DNA from: Ferruginibacter sp.
GTDB lineage: Bacteria; Bacteroidota; Bacteroidia; Chitinophagales; Chitinophagaceae
Assembly (NCBI GenBank): GCA_019638575.1
Contig: JAHBTN010000007.1
Location: 62,001 to 126,000 of the forward strand
DNA length: 64,000 nucleotides
Direction: 5' to 3'
The translations under genes were made by a program, and so were the position numbers. Of the stretch, positions 34,447 to 42,788 are shown piece after piece. Every line of letters starts with the position of its first letter. Position 1 is the stretch's first letter. The notes beneath the pieces are model-generated. The model did no database searches. It saw only the letters and a list, made by a program, of their open reading frames with translations, and was not told the origin of the DNA.

Positions 34447-34529
34447 TCAAAAATTCTGCATTCATTATTTATTTTCCTTAATCCACAATAAACCTGACTT
34501 AAAGACAATACCAATATCTCTTAAAAAAC

Positions 34530-36629
34530 TTAATAAGCGCTGATCTTCTTTTTTAACAACTGCGCATTAATAGCAACAATGATAGTACTCAAACTCATCA
34601 ATACAGCACCAACTGCCGGACCTAAAACAAATCCTGCTTTATATAATACACCGGCGGCCAAAGGAATGGCGAAGCTGTTATAGGCTGTAGCCCAAACCAG
34701 GTTCTGTACCATTTTTTTGTACGTTGCTTTGCCAAATAAAATAAGATTTGCAATATCTTTTGGATTACTGTTTACTAAAATTATATCGGCTGTTTCTGCT
34801 GCCACATCCGTGCCGGAGCCTACTGCAATACCAACATCCGATTGTGCTAAAGCCGGTGCGTCATTCACACCGTCGCCTGTCATGGCAACAAACTCACCCT
34901 TACTTTGCAATTCTTTTACAATCTCTACTTTCTGGTGCGGCAACACTTCTGAATAGTATCCATCCAATTTCAATTCATCAGACACGGCTTTGGCTACCGT
35001 TTCATTATCCCCGGTTGCCATCAATACTTTAATTCCATTCTTTTTAAACACCTGGATTGCTTCTGCACTTTCGGGCCTTATCGCATCTGCCAAGGCAATG
35101 TATCCTACCAACTTATCATCAACTAAAACAAAAACAACAGTTTCTGCTTTGCTTGAATAAGCTCCTTCAGGAATGGTCAGATTTTTATCTTTCAGATATC
35201 CTGGGCTTACCACTTTTACTGATTTACCCTCTACCGTTGCTTCAACACCTTTGCCTGTAATGGCATTAAATTTTTCAGCTTTGGGAATGGTAACGTCGTG
35301 TTCTTTTACTTCATTGATTATACCGACAGCAATAGGATGCTCTGATGTTTGTTCCAAAGCACTCGCCAACCTCAATATTTCATCTTTTGAAAATTCAGTA
35401 TTAACTGACTCAAATCTGGTAACACCAAAAACGCCGGTTGTTAATGTTCCCGTCTTGTCAAACAGGAGTACTGTAATTTTTCTTGATTCTTCAAAAGCCG
35501 TTCTGTTACGAATTAATAAACCGTTTTGTGCTGATACTGCAGTAGAAATGGCTACAACCAGGGGAATAGCCAAACCCAATGCATGGGGACAGGCAATTAC
35601 CATTACCGTTACCATACGCTCCAACGCAAATACAAAAGGATATCCTGCTATCAGCCAAACAGCCAATGTTCCAAAACCTACCGATAAAGCAATATAGGTA
35701 AGCCATTTGGCAGCCCTGTCGCTGAAGTTCTGCATTTTGGATTTTGCTTTCTGTGCTTCTTCTACCAGCTTAATCACTTTGTTCAGGTAACTGTCTTTCC
35801 CTGTATGTTCCACTTTTATCTTCAAAGAACCGTTACCATTTATAGAGCCTCCAATCACTTTATTATCTTTCTCTTTCTTTACTGGTTTTGATTCTCCTGT
35901 GAGCATGGATTCGTTTAAGTAACTACTACCTTCTACAATAATTCCATCAGCAGGTACTTTTTCTCCGGGCTTGATCAGAATAATATCTTCCTTCTTTAAT
36001 GCTTCCAGTTTTATATCTTCCACCTGACCATCCGATTTTACCCGGTGTGCTTCGGCAGGCATCATGCTAACTAATAATTGCAGGGCTTTGGATGCCCCTA
36101 ATACGGATTTCATTTCAAGCCAATGGCCTAAGAGCATAATCACAATCAATGTAGCCAGTTCCCAGAAAAAATCCATTCCTTTTAATCCGAAAACAGTTGC
36201 TGTGCTGTAAAAATAGGCGACAGAAATAGCCATTGCAATCAGGGTCATCATACCCGGACCTTTCTGTTTAATTTCGGTAATGAAACCTTTCAGGAAAGGC
36301 CAGCCGCCCCAGAAATAGATTACAGATGGCATAGGTAATACATAGGAATTTCCAGGCACTGCTAAGCTATATCCAAAAAAACCTTGTATCATCGGTGATA
36401 ATATCAATACAGGTATAGTAAGAATAAGGCTTACCCAAAACCGCTTTTCAAAATCCTTTATCATCATTTTGTGATGGTCGTGGCCTGCCATACCCATCGG
36501 TATGCTGCCGTGGTCATGTTTCATTTTACTATGATCCATTCCTGCCTTGCCGGCAGGCAGGTTGGAATGATCCATATTACCGTGATCCAATCCCTGCTGT
36601 TGATGATGTTCGTGTTTGTTATGATCCAT
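34530..36629 (-). CDS. copB: CopB-type copper/silver P1B ATPase
   Basis: The 699-residue inner-membrane pump has CPH instead of CPC in the metal-site helix (IACPHALGLAIPLVVAIS), the mark of CopB-type P1B-3 ATPases, plus LFDKTGTLTTG, EQTSEHPIAVG and MTGDGVNDAPALAQSD. The N terminus is a His/Met-rich tail of about 55 residues (MDHNKHEHHQQQ, HDHGSIPMGMAGHDHHKM) that would bind copper. Within the tail the residues LPAGKAG are encoded by a palindromic repeat (36541-36561). It lies at the downstream end of the second efflux operon, after an AAA-type kinase-like gene. Confidence 0.93.
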   Translation of the reverse strand: MDHNKHEHHQQQGLDHGNMDHSNLPAGKAGMDHSKMKHDHGSIPMGMAGHDHHKMMIKDFEKRFWVSLILTIPVLILSPMIQGFFGYSLAVPGNSYVLPMPSVIYFWGGWPFLKGFITEIKQKGPGMMTLIAMAISVAYFYSTATVFGLKGMDFFWELATLIVIMLLGHWLEMKSVLGASKALQLLVSMMPAEAHRVKSDGQVEDIKLEALKKEDIILIKPGEKVPADGIIVEGSSYLNESMLTGESKPVKKEKDNKVIGGSINGNGSLKIKVEHTGKDSYLNKVIKLVEEAQKAKSKMQNFSDRAAKWLTYIALSVGFGTLAVWLIAGYPFVFALERMVTVMVIACPHALGLAIPLVVAISTAVSAQNGLLIRNRTAFEESRKITVLLFDKTGTLTTGVFGVTRFESVNTEFSKDEILRLASALEQTSEHPIAVGIINEVKEHDVTIPKAEKFNAITGKGVEATVEGKSVKVVSPGYLKDKNLTIPEGAYSSKAETVVFVLVDDKLVGYIALADAIRPESAEAIQVFKKNGIKVLMATGDNETVAKAVSDELKLDGYYSEVLPHQKVEIVKELQSKGEFVAMTGDGVNDAPALAQSDVGIAVGSGTDVAAETADIILVNSNPKDIANLILFGKATYKKMVQNLVWATAYNSFAIPLAAGVLYKAGFVLGPAVGAVLMSLSTIIVAINAQLLKKKISAY
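36541..36561. repeat. Palindromic repeat inserted in-frame in copB
   Basis: cctgccttgccggcaggcag g is nearly its own reverse complement. Such CCTGCC/GGCAGG palindromes occur as interspersed repeats in Bacteroidota, and in coding regions give PAGKAG or AGRQ-like peptides, here LPAGKAG inside the His-rich tail of CopB. Confidence 0.55.
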
Positions 36630-36640
36630 GATAATTTATT

Positions 36641-37180
36641 TTACAGGTTCTTTAATATAAATTCCACTCTTTCATCGGGGCTGATTACCGGTACAAATAC
36701 AACTGGAAATCCTAAAGACTGATATACTTCTATAATTAACTGGTGAATTAGTTTTTGTGCCTGTTCATCTTCTGTTCTTGCATAATCATTTACAAAAGGC
36801 AGCCTGTCAAGAATAAATATTTTTTTATAGGAGACATTCTTAATTGCATCAAGTAATATTTTATCATATTCGAGATTCAAAAAACGGTAATAAGCCATTG
36901 CATCGGGGATAGCCCGGTCAAGAAAAACAGTATCTGACGGCGACAATTCAGCCTCCTGTTCAATCTGCATATCTAATACCCCTAACTGAAATATTCTTTT
37001 ATTTGCCCTGACCTCTTCAACAGTTTTTCCTTCCTCTTTCATTGTGTCAATATAATGCCTTGCATGTTCAATAGTAGTTTTATAACCTCTTTCCGTTAGC
37101 AGGTTTATTACTGTTGTTTTCCCTGTGCTGGGCCCACCGGTAATGACAAACCAATTTGTCGTTTTATTTTGTTTCTCCAT
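36641..37180 (-). CDS. AAA_28/NadR-like ATP-binding protein
   Basis: The 179-residue protein has Walker A ITGGPSTGKTTVINLL near residues 13-28 and a P-loop kinase-like layout with TVFLDRAIPDAMAYYRFL and KIFILDRLPFVNDYARTEDE, as in AAA_28 (NadR ribosylnicotinamide-kinase-like) proteins. The substrate is unknown. It follows the haem-binding-domain gene by 11 bp and precedes copB by 11 bp, so it is probably co-transcribed with metal-resistance genes. Confidence 0.8.
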   Translation of the reverse strand: MEKQNKTTNWFVITGGPSTGKTTVINLLTERGYKTTIEHARHYIDTMKEEGKTVEEVRANKRIFQLGVLDMQIEQEAELSPSDTVFLDRAIPDAMAYYRFLNLEYDKILLDAIKNVSYKKIFILDRLPFVNDYARTEDEQAQKLIHQLIIEVYQSLGFPVVFVPVISPDERVEFILKNL

Positions 37181-37191
37181 GACGTTTCAAT

Positions 37192-37668
37192 TCAATTTTT
37201 ACTGGTATCATATTTTTCCAAGAACCATTTTGTTATCATACTGCGTTCTTTGCCAGACAGCCTTGCCTTTTTATGCAGCAGTTTATAAGAAGTCAAAGGC
37301 ATATCTCCGTCTTTCACCTGGCTGGCAATAGATTTGAGCTTACTTTGCTGCCTTCTTTTTGAATAAGTTTCAAACTCATCAAAATTCAATTCTTCCTTAC
37401 CTTCCAGTATATGCCTGTTCAGAAACCATGAAACCGGTTGTATGTTACTATACCAGGGGTAGTTTGTATTGTTGCTGTGGCAATCATAACATGCTGCTTT
37501 TAAAATCTGCATTATGGAATCCGGCATAGGATAAAGTTGCTCCATACCTTTATGTGCAGTTGCCGATGAAATATTCCTTTCGGGTCCTGGAATAAACTGA
37601 ATCAACCCAAATATCAGCAGCAATACCAATCCTGCTTTTTTCCATCTTGATTTTGGCAGGTAACGCAT
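37192..37668 (-). CDS. Haem-binding-domain (cytochrome-like) protein
   Basis: The 158-residue protein has an N-terminal membrane anchor (KAGLVLLLIFGLIQFIPG) and a single haem motif CYDCHSNNTNYPWYSNIQPV near residues 59-78, as in the Haem_bd family of Bacteroidota. It would sit on the periplasmic side of the inner membrane. The role is not established; haem-thiol chemistry linked to copper or mercury stress is a guess. Confidence 0.85.
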   Translation of the reverse strand: MRYLPKSRWKKAGLVLLLIFGLIQFIPGPERNISSATAHKGMEQLYPMPDSIMQILKAACYDCHSNNTNYPWYSNIQPVSWFLNRHILEGKEELNFDEFETYSKRRQQSKLKSIASQVKDGDMPLTSYKLLHKKARLSGKERSMITKWFLEKYDTSKN

Positions 37669-37680
37669 ATCTGAATGTTT

Positions 37681-38256
37681 TTACTTTACCTGAAATTCAA
37701 AACCAACCAACAGTTTTTCCCATGCAACTGAAATCCGTACTTTGTTACTCTTTAATTCTTCTATAAAATATTGCAACCGTTCAGTCGGTGCATTTTTCTT
37801 TGGTTTCACTTTTACTCTTATTACATCCTCCGTTTCACCATATTCTGTGGCCAGGTGTTGTTTCCAGTTTTTATTGATGATCAATGTCCATTCCTTTTTT
37901 CCGGGTATGGTAAAAAATGCATACTTGCCGGACGGGATTTCTTTTCCTTCAACAACAATCGTTTTATTAAATTCGATTGTTGTAGCATCGTGGGCACCTG
38001 TTACCCAAACTTCATTATATGGAACCAGGCCTCCCCAGATTATCCGGTTACGGACACCGGGAGAATGATAGTTGATTTTTATACTGTCGTTGTTTACAAT
38101 TGCAAAGGCCATTGATTTGATACTCTTTTTGCTGGTATCTTTTACGAGGTTTGGATTATAACAAACTTCTTCTGTTTTTTTCTGTTGACTGAAGACCATA
38201 GAAGGTGATGAAAACAGAATAATCAGGACTGAATAAAGCAATTTATTGATTTTCAT
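37681..38256 (-). CDS. DUF2911 exported protein
   Basis: The 191-residue protein has a signal peptide (MKINKLLYSVLIILFSSPSM) and the DUF2911 core: INYHSPGVRNRIIWGGLVPY, VWVTGAHDATTIEFNKTIVV and GKYAFFTIPGKKEWTLIINK. The family is widespread in Bacteroidota and uncharacterised. It belongs to the same run as the haem-binding and methyltransferase genes, with gaps of about 12 bp. Confidence 0.88.
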   Translation of the reverse strand: MKINKLLYSVLIILFSSPSMVFSQQKKTEEVCYNPNLVKDTSKKSIKSMAFAIVNNDSIKINYHSPGVRNRIIWGGLVPYNEVWVTGAHDATTIEFNKTIVVEGKEIPSGKYAFFTIPGKKEWTLIINKNWKQHLATEYGETEDVIRVKVKPKKNAPTERLQYFIEELKSNKVRISVAWEKLLVGFEFQVK

Positions 38257-38267
38257 ATTTTGTTGTT

Positions 38268-38918
38268 TTAATTTTTAGTTGTACTTATAATCTGTACTTC
38301 GCCAAACATTGTTTTGAAACGCTTTTTAATTTCTACATTTTTAAACCCTGCATTTGAAATCAACTCGGGTAATAATCCTTTAGCATTTGCATCAGTTGGT
38401 TTAAACCCATCAAATCCTCTGATAATATTGAAAAGGATTCTTTGAACCCTGGATTCAGAACGTCCGAAATCTGCAATATGTAATTGCCCGTTATTGCTTA
38501 AAACCCTACAAATCTCAGTCAAAGCTATTTTCTTTGACTCTGTATCAAGGTGGTGAAAAACAAGAGAAGAAATTACACGGTCGAATGAGCCGCTTTTAAA
38601 TGGCAGCTTTTCACCTGTATAGTCTAAAAGAAAAATATCAGATTTCTGCTCTTTAATTTTATTTAATGCCCTATTCAATATTTTCCTGTCAACATCAATA
38701 CCAGTAACTCTTGCGTTCGGATGCATTTGTTTCGTCATTATTGAAAGTGTGGCTGTACCACATCCGAAGTCCAATACAGTATGCCCGGTAGCGATGTCAG
38801 CTTGCCTGATAAGTTCCATTTTGATTTTTTTTTCTGGCATTGTGATATTAACCAAAGTGTCATAAAAAGGTGTGAGCCATCTAAATCTTAATGCCGGGAT
38901 ATATTTTTTTTCTTTCAT
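38268..38918 (-). CDS. Class I SAM-dependent methyltransferase, UbiE-like (paralogue of 18786 gene)
   Basis: The longest frame opens with a TTG at 38933; the first ATG is at 38918 and gives MKEKKYIPALRFRWLTPFYD. Motif I TVLDFGCGTATLSIMTKQ, motif II TGIDVDRKIL and SSLVFHHLDTESKKIALTE are present, and the protein closely follows the gene at 18786. Two such copies in two metal-resistance blocks suggest a shared detoxifying or lipid/quinone-modifying step, not readable from sequence. It lies 14 bp after the adaptor stop. Confidence 0.82.
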   Translation of the reverse strand: MKEKKYIPALRFRWLTPFYDTLVNITMPEKKIKMELIRQADIATGHTVLDFGCGTATLSIMTKQMHPNARVTGIDVDRKILNRALNKIKEQKSDIFLLDYTGEKLPFKSGSFDRVISSLVFHHLDTESKKIALTEICRVLSNNGQLHIADFGRSESRVQRILFNIIRGFDGFKPTDANAKGLLPELISNAGFKNVEIKKRFKTMFGEVQIISTTKN

Positions 38919-38933
38919 TGTTACTATTTTCAA

Positions 38934-40127
38934 TTAATGCTGATGACCACTCATGCCATCACTTCCCTTTTTAAATACAAACTCACTTTGTAACAGATAA
39001 GCGCCGCTCATGACCACCACATCGCCATTTTGTAACCCTGATTTTATTTCCAGCCTGTCGCCGCTTTCCAAACCAGTTTGTACCATTTTCATCTTATAAC
39101 TGTTTTTGCCCGACTGTACCCATACAATATTCATTTTACCGTCACGTAGTACTGCATCTGATGGAAGTGTAAGTGTATTCAGTTCTTTACTTTTAATGAT
39201 GACATATACAGGCATACCGGGTTTTAGCAAGCCCCCGGGATTAGGTATGGAAACACGGACCAGGTTCAGTCTGCTGTCTGAAACAATTTCCGGATTGGCA
39301 AATTCTATTTTCCCTTTCCATTCTTTGCCGGGTATATCCGGAAACTGAACAATGGCAGTTCCTTTCAGGTCTATGGCTGACAGCTGTGATGTATATACCT
39401 GTGCTTCTGCCCACAATGAAGAAAGGTCGGCCAACTTCACAATGGTACTTCCTTCCGATACATACTGCCCTTCCATCACCGGCAGTTCAGTAATATAGCC
39501 TGATTCGATACTGTAGAAAGATGTGAGTGGAGACGACTTTTTTGATTTTGTTAATTCACTTACCTGTGCTTCACTCATACCCCACAACAGCAATTTTGTT
39601 TTTGCACTTTGAACCAGCCTGTTAAAATCTATGATGGAATTATCAAGCGATTGTTGTTTTTCAACGGCAGCAATATATTCCTGTTTTGCGTTATTCAATT
39701 CTTCACTGTACAAATCATACAAGTGTGCCCCTTTTGAAACATAATCACCCATGTTTTTAAAATACAACCTGTCTATGCGCCCCATGATACGGGCATTGAT
39801 GCTGTTTACTTTTGTTTCGTCTGTATTCAGTGTTGCTGTAAGAATCATTTTATCTCCAATCATCCCATTACGGATCGTGTCTGTTTGAATATTGCCCAAA
39901 CGGATTTGTTCATCATTGAGCAATATTTCATCTGCAGCGGTATTCGTTTTTTTCACTACAATCAGATCCATGTGGCAGATGGGGCATGTTCCTGGTTTAT
40001 CCTGCATAATCTGCGGGTGCATACTACAGGTGTAATATTCATCCTTATTGACTGTTGTTGTTTTCTTGCTTTTACATGAAGCCAAGACAAATAAAACTGA
40101 AGCGATAATTATCAAATATTTTTTCAT
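38934..40127 (-). CDS. RND efflux adaptor with one heavy-metal-binding domain
   Basis: The 397-residue protein is a lipoprotein (MKKYLIIIASVLFVLASCKS, lipobox Cys18). One HMBD module, YTCSMHPQIMQDKPGTCPICHMDLIVV near residues 32-58 by its parts YTCSMHP and GTCPICHMDL, precedes a CusB-like body (ARIMGRIDRLYFKNMGDYVS, a helical hairpin, LTSFYSIESGYITELPVMEG, and a C-terminal barrel). The HMBD with CxMHP / CPxCxMxL suits Cu(I)/Ag(I) capture. It ends in a His-containing tail. The second adaptor gene lies 6 bp upstream, so the two are co-expressed. Confidence 0.9.
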   Translation of the reverse strand: MKKYLIIIASVLFVLASCKSKKTTTVNKDEYYTCSMHPQIMQDKPGTCPICHMDLIVVKKTNTAADEILLNDEQIRLGNIQTDTIRNGMIGDKMILTATLNTDETKVNSINARIMGRIDRLYFKNMGDYVSKGAHLYDLYSEELNNAKQEYIAAVEKQQSLDNSIIDFNRLVQSAKTKLLLWGMSEAQVSELTKSKKSSPLTSFYSIESGYITELPVMEGQYVSEGSTIVKLADLSSLWAEAQVYTSQLSAIDLKGTAIVQFPDIPGKEWKGKIEFANPEIVSDSRLNLVRVSIPNPGGLLKPGMPVYVIIKSKELNTLTLPSDAVLRDGKMNIVWVQSGKNSYKMKMVQTGLESGDRLEIKSGLQNGDVVVMSGAYLLQSEFVFKKGSDGMSGHQH

Positions 40128-40133
40128 AGTGAT

Positions 40134-41507
40134 TTAATTTGTTTTAATGAAACTTTCACTGTCTACCAGGTATTGTGCATTGGCGGCAACTGCTTCTGTT
40201 TTTTCCAAACCGGCTAACACCTGTACCAGATGTTTATTGGTAATGCCTGTTTCTATTTTTCTTGCTACAAATGCTTCTCCTGTTCTTACAAAAACCACTT
40301 TCTCCAAACCCAATGATAATACCGCTTCTTCCGGCAGCCAGTTGGCGGATCGGTCACCGGCAAAAATGGTCGCTTTCACCTGGCTGCCTATGGGAATTCT
40401 GTAGGTTGAATTATCGAAATAAACTCTCGCAGTAACCGTTTTACTACCGGCTCTGTAAACAGGTTCTATGTAGCTGATTGAGGCCCTGAAATCGTCAGCC
40501 GGATTTGTTTCGGGAGTGATACGTACCTTATTACCAACTTTAACCATTGCTGCCTGCCCGGTAAAAATGTTCAGCAATGCCCATGCCCTGTTGGGATTAT
40601 ACACGGCAAAAATGTTTTGCCCTTTCTGTATATACATGCCCTCTTTAACTGATAACTCTTCGGTAGTAACCGCCACCTGCTGCATGGCTTCGGGTTGGTT
40701 GTTGCCCATGCCAGCACTGTTGCTTTCGTGAATATGACCGCTGTAATTGCTGAATACAGAAACTTTGTAAGATGGTTTACCGGTTTTTATCACATTGCTT
40801 ACTTGCAGGTTGCCCATGCCCAGCAAATACAATTTTTGTTTGGATGCATTGATGAGCACCATATTCTCCGGGTCATTTTTCAAAAGAAACAGGAGGTTTT
40901 CCTGTGCAGTCAATAATTCAGGACTATAGATGTCCATGATGCGTTGCCCTTTGCTGATCTTCTGATACCGGTATTTCACATACAGTTTTTCTATCCTGCC
41001 TGAAAAATTGGAAGAGATAACTCCTGTCTGCCTGGTGTCGTATGTGATAAAGCCGTATGATTCCATTTCTATATCTTCTTCCCTTGCCATCATGTGTACC
41101 ATTGGCACATTGGCAATCACCTGCTGGTTGGAAGGCTTTAGTAAAGTATTCAGCGAAACTGCTTTGGGTTCATTGGGTGATTTTACTTTTTCCAGTTGCA
41201 TTCCACAAATGGGGCAGGTTCCGGCTGTATCGCTTTGCACCTGTGGGTGCATAGGGCAAGTATATCCTTTGGTTATTACCATACTGCTGTCGGACATGTC
41301 ATGGCCGGAATGCATCGAATGATTTTCCATCAGCACCAGATCCATACCGCATTTGGGACATTTACCGGGCTTGTCGCTGAAAACAGAATCCTGCGGCATG
41401 GGACAGGTGTACATCACTGTTGCTTTTTCATTGCCACCATTACAGGCAATAAAGAAAACAGCCAATGCAAAAACTGCAACCCATTTTATTTTATAAATAC
41501 ATTTCAT
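40134..41507 (-). CDS. RND efflux adaptor with two heavy-metal-binding domains
   Basis: The 457-residue lipoprotein (AVFALAVFFIACNGG lipobox) carries two HMBD modules: YTCPMPQDSVFSDKPGKC with KCPKCGMDLVLM, then His-rich HSMHSGHDM, then YTCPMHPQVQSDTAGTC with CPICGMQLEKV. The CusB-like body follows (GRIEKLYVKYRYQKISKGQR, VFSNYSGHIHESNSAGMGNN). Two adaptors in tandem with different HMBD numbers is notable; they may form mixed hexamers on one pump or serve different metals. It lies between TolC and the one-HMBD adaptor. Confidence 0.9.
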   Translation of the reverse strand: MKCIYKIKWVAVFALAVFFIACNGGNEKATVMYTCPMPQDSVFSDKPGKCPKCGMDLVLMENHSMHSGHDMSDSSMVITKGYTCPMHPQVQSDTAGTCPICGMQLEKVKSPNEPKAVSLNTLLKPSNQQVIANVPMVHMMAREEDIEMESYGFITYDTRQTGVISSNFSGRIEKLYVKYRYQKISKGQRIMDIYSPELLTAQENLLFLLKNDPENMVLINASKQKLYLLGMGNLQVSNVIKTGKPSYKVSVFSNYSGHIHESNSAGMGNNQPEAMQQVAVTTEELSVKEGMYIQKGQNIFAVYNPNRAWALLNIFTGQAAMVKVGNKVRITPETNPADDFRASISYIEPVYRAGSKTVTARVYFDNSTYRIPIGSQVKATIFAGDRSANWLPEEAVLSLGLEKVVFVRTGEAFVARKIETGITNKHLVQVLAGLEKTEAVAANAQYLVDSESFIKTN

Positions 41508-41517
41508 TCGATTCGTT

Positions 41518-42768
41518 TTATTTTATTTCCAAAATTTTCATCAGTTCTGCCTGCATCTGCAAACCCTTTTGCAACTGGTCAAAGTATTCCATCTGCGTCA
41601 TGTTCAATGCTTCCCAGGCATCGAACAACTCAAATAACTCTTCGGTATTTTGCTCGTAGCCTAATTGCATGGTTTGAAAATTCCGTCGCAATGCCGGGAT
41701 GATCTGTTCTTCATACAATTTCATCTGCTTCTTTTTCAGTTCCAGTTCGGTGAAACTGTTATCAGCCATGCCGCCTGCTTCATTAATAATCATCTGTTGC
41801 TGGTTCCGCAATGCTTCATTTTGCCAAACAAGACTTTCAGCTTTTGCCTTATTCATTTTGGAGGACCATTTTGCAAGGGGGATTTTCACCATCCCCATTA
41901 CCGTAAACATCAGGGGCTGCCTGGCCCAGCCCGTCATGTGATTGTACTGGATTCCAAACTCCGGTTTCAGTTTTGCCAACTCTGCTGTGCGTTCCAGTTT
42001 ATTCACTTCAATACTTCTGTCAATTACTTTAATATCGCTACGCTGTTTCATCAGGGATACAGAATCAAACATGGCCCTGTTAAAGTTGTTCCATACATAA
42101 TTCGTATCAACTGCAAAGGCTGTTTCCGTACTCCTGTTCATTACTGTGTTAATGGCAATACGTTTCTGGTTAATTTCATTACGCAACATCAACTGCATAT
42201 TTTCTACGTTGGCCAAAGCCGCTTTCGCTTTATAATAGGCACTGATTTTGCCCAGTCCGTTTTTATACCGGATTTCTGCACTCTGCATCATAAATTTTAG
42301 CAGCTTATCATTTTCGTCCAGCACTTTCAGTTTCTTTTCCAGAACAATCCAGTCATAGTAGTTTTTTCTTGCTGTAAACAACAGTTCATTTACTATCACA
42401 TCTTTTTTTTGTAATTCTACTGATGACTGTGCATTCATGTAAGCAAACTCAGCATTCTGCCTTTTTTTATTGGGAAACATCTGCTGGGCAGAAATCATAA
42501 AAGCACCCATGCCCGGCTGGCCGTTCATTGATTTCCACCTGCCGGGATCATAAGGAGTCTGAAAAAAACCAGCGCCTACTTCCGGCGGCATCCAGCTATA
42601 AGCACCTTTGGCTTCTTCGTTCATAGAACGGGCTTCGGCATCCAGCATTTTTAAAGCAGGATGGTTGGTTTGAATGGCCGATTGAATTTCCTGCATGGAC
42701 AACACCTGTTGCGACATGGCAACTGATGTTATCAGCGTTAAACCAATCAATATTTGAAAACGTTTCAT
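41518..42768 (-). CDS. TolC-family outer-membrane efflux protein
   Basis: The 416-residue protein has a signal peptide (MKRFQILIGLTLITSVAMSQ) and the two halves of a TolC protomer: QTNHPALKMLDAEARSMNEE and later RSIEVNKLERTAELAKLKPE / NEAGGMADNSFTELELKKKQ, mostly long helices with short strands. It forms the outer-membrane duct for the split CusA and two adaptors of this operon. It lies 10 bp from the adaptor and 20 bp from the pump gene. Confidence 0.9.
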   Translation of the reverse strand: MKRFQILIGLTLITSVAMSQQVLSMQEIQSAIQTNHPALKMLDAEARSMNEEAKGAYSWMPPEVGAGFFQTPYDPGRWKSMNGQPGMGAFMISAQQMFPNKKRQNAEFAYMNAQSSVELQKKDVIVNELLFTARKNYYDWIVLEKKLKVLDENDKLLKFMMQSAEIRYKNGLGKISAYYKAKAALANVENMQLMLRNEINQKRIAINTVMNRSTETAFAVDTNYVWNNFNRAMFDSVSLMKQRSDIKVIDRSIEVNKLERTAELAKLKPEFGIQYNHMTGWARQPLMFTVMGMVKIPLAKWSSKMNKAKAESLVWQNEALRNQQQMIINEAGGMADNSFTELELKKKQMKLYEEQIIPALRRNFQTMQLGYEQNTEELFELFDAWEALNMTQMEYFDQLQKGLQMQAELMKILEIK

Positions 42769-42788
42769 ATTCTTTACTTTTTGTATGC

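Noticed and set aside
34269-34514. 81-codon minus-strand frame beside the copper ATPase
   Set aside because: A shadow of remnant B, whose other frame gives a sensible protein tail (YPEMV region).
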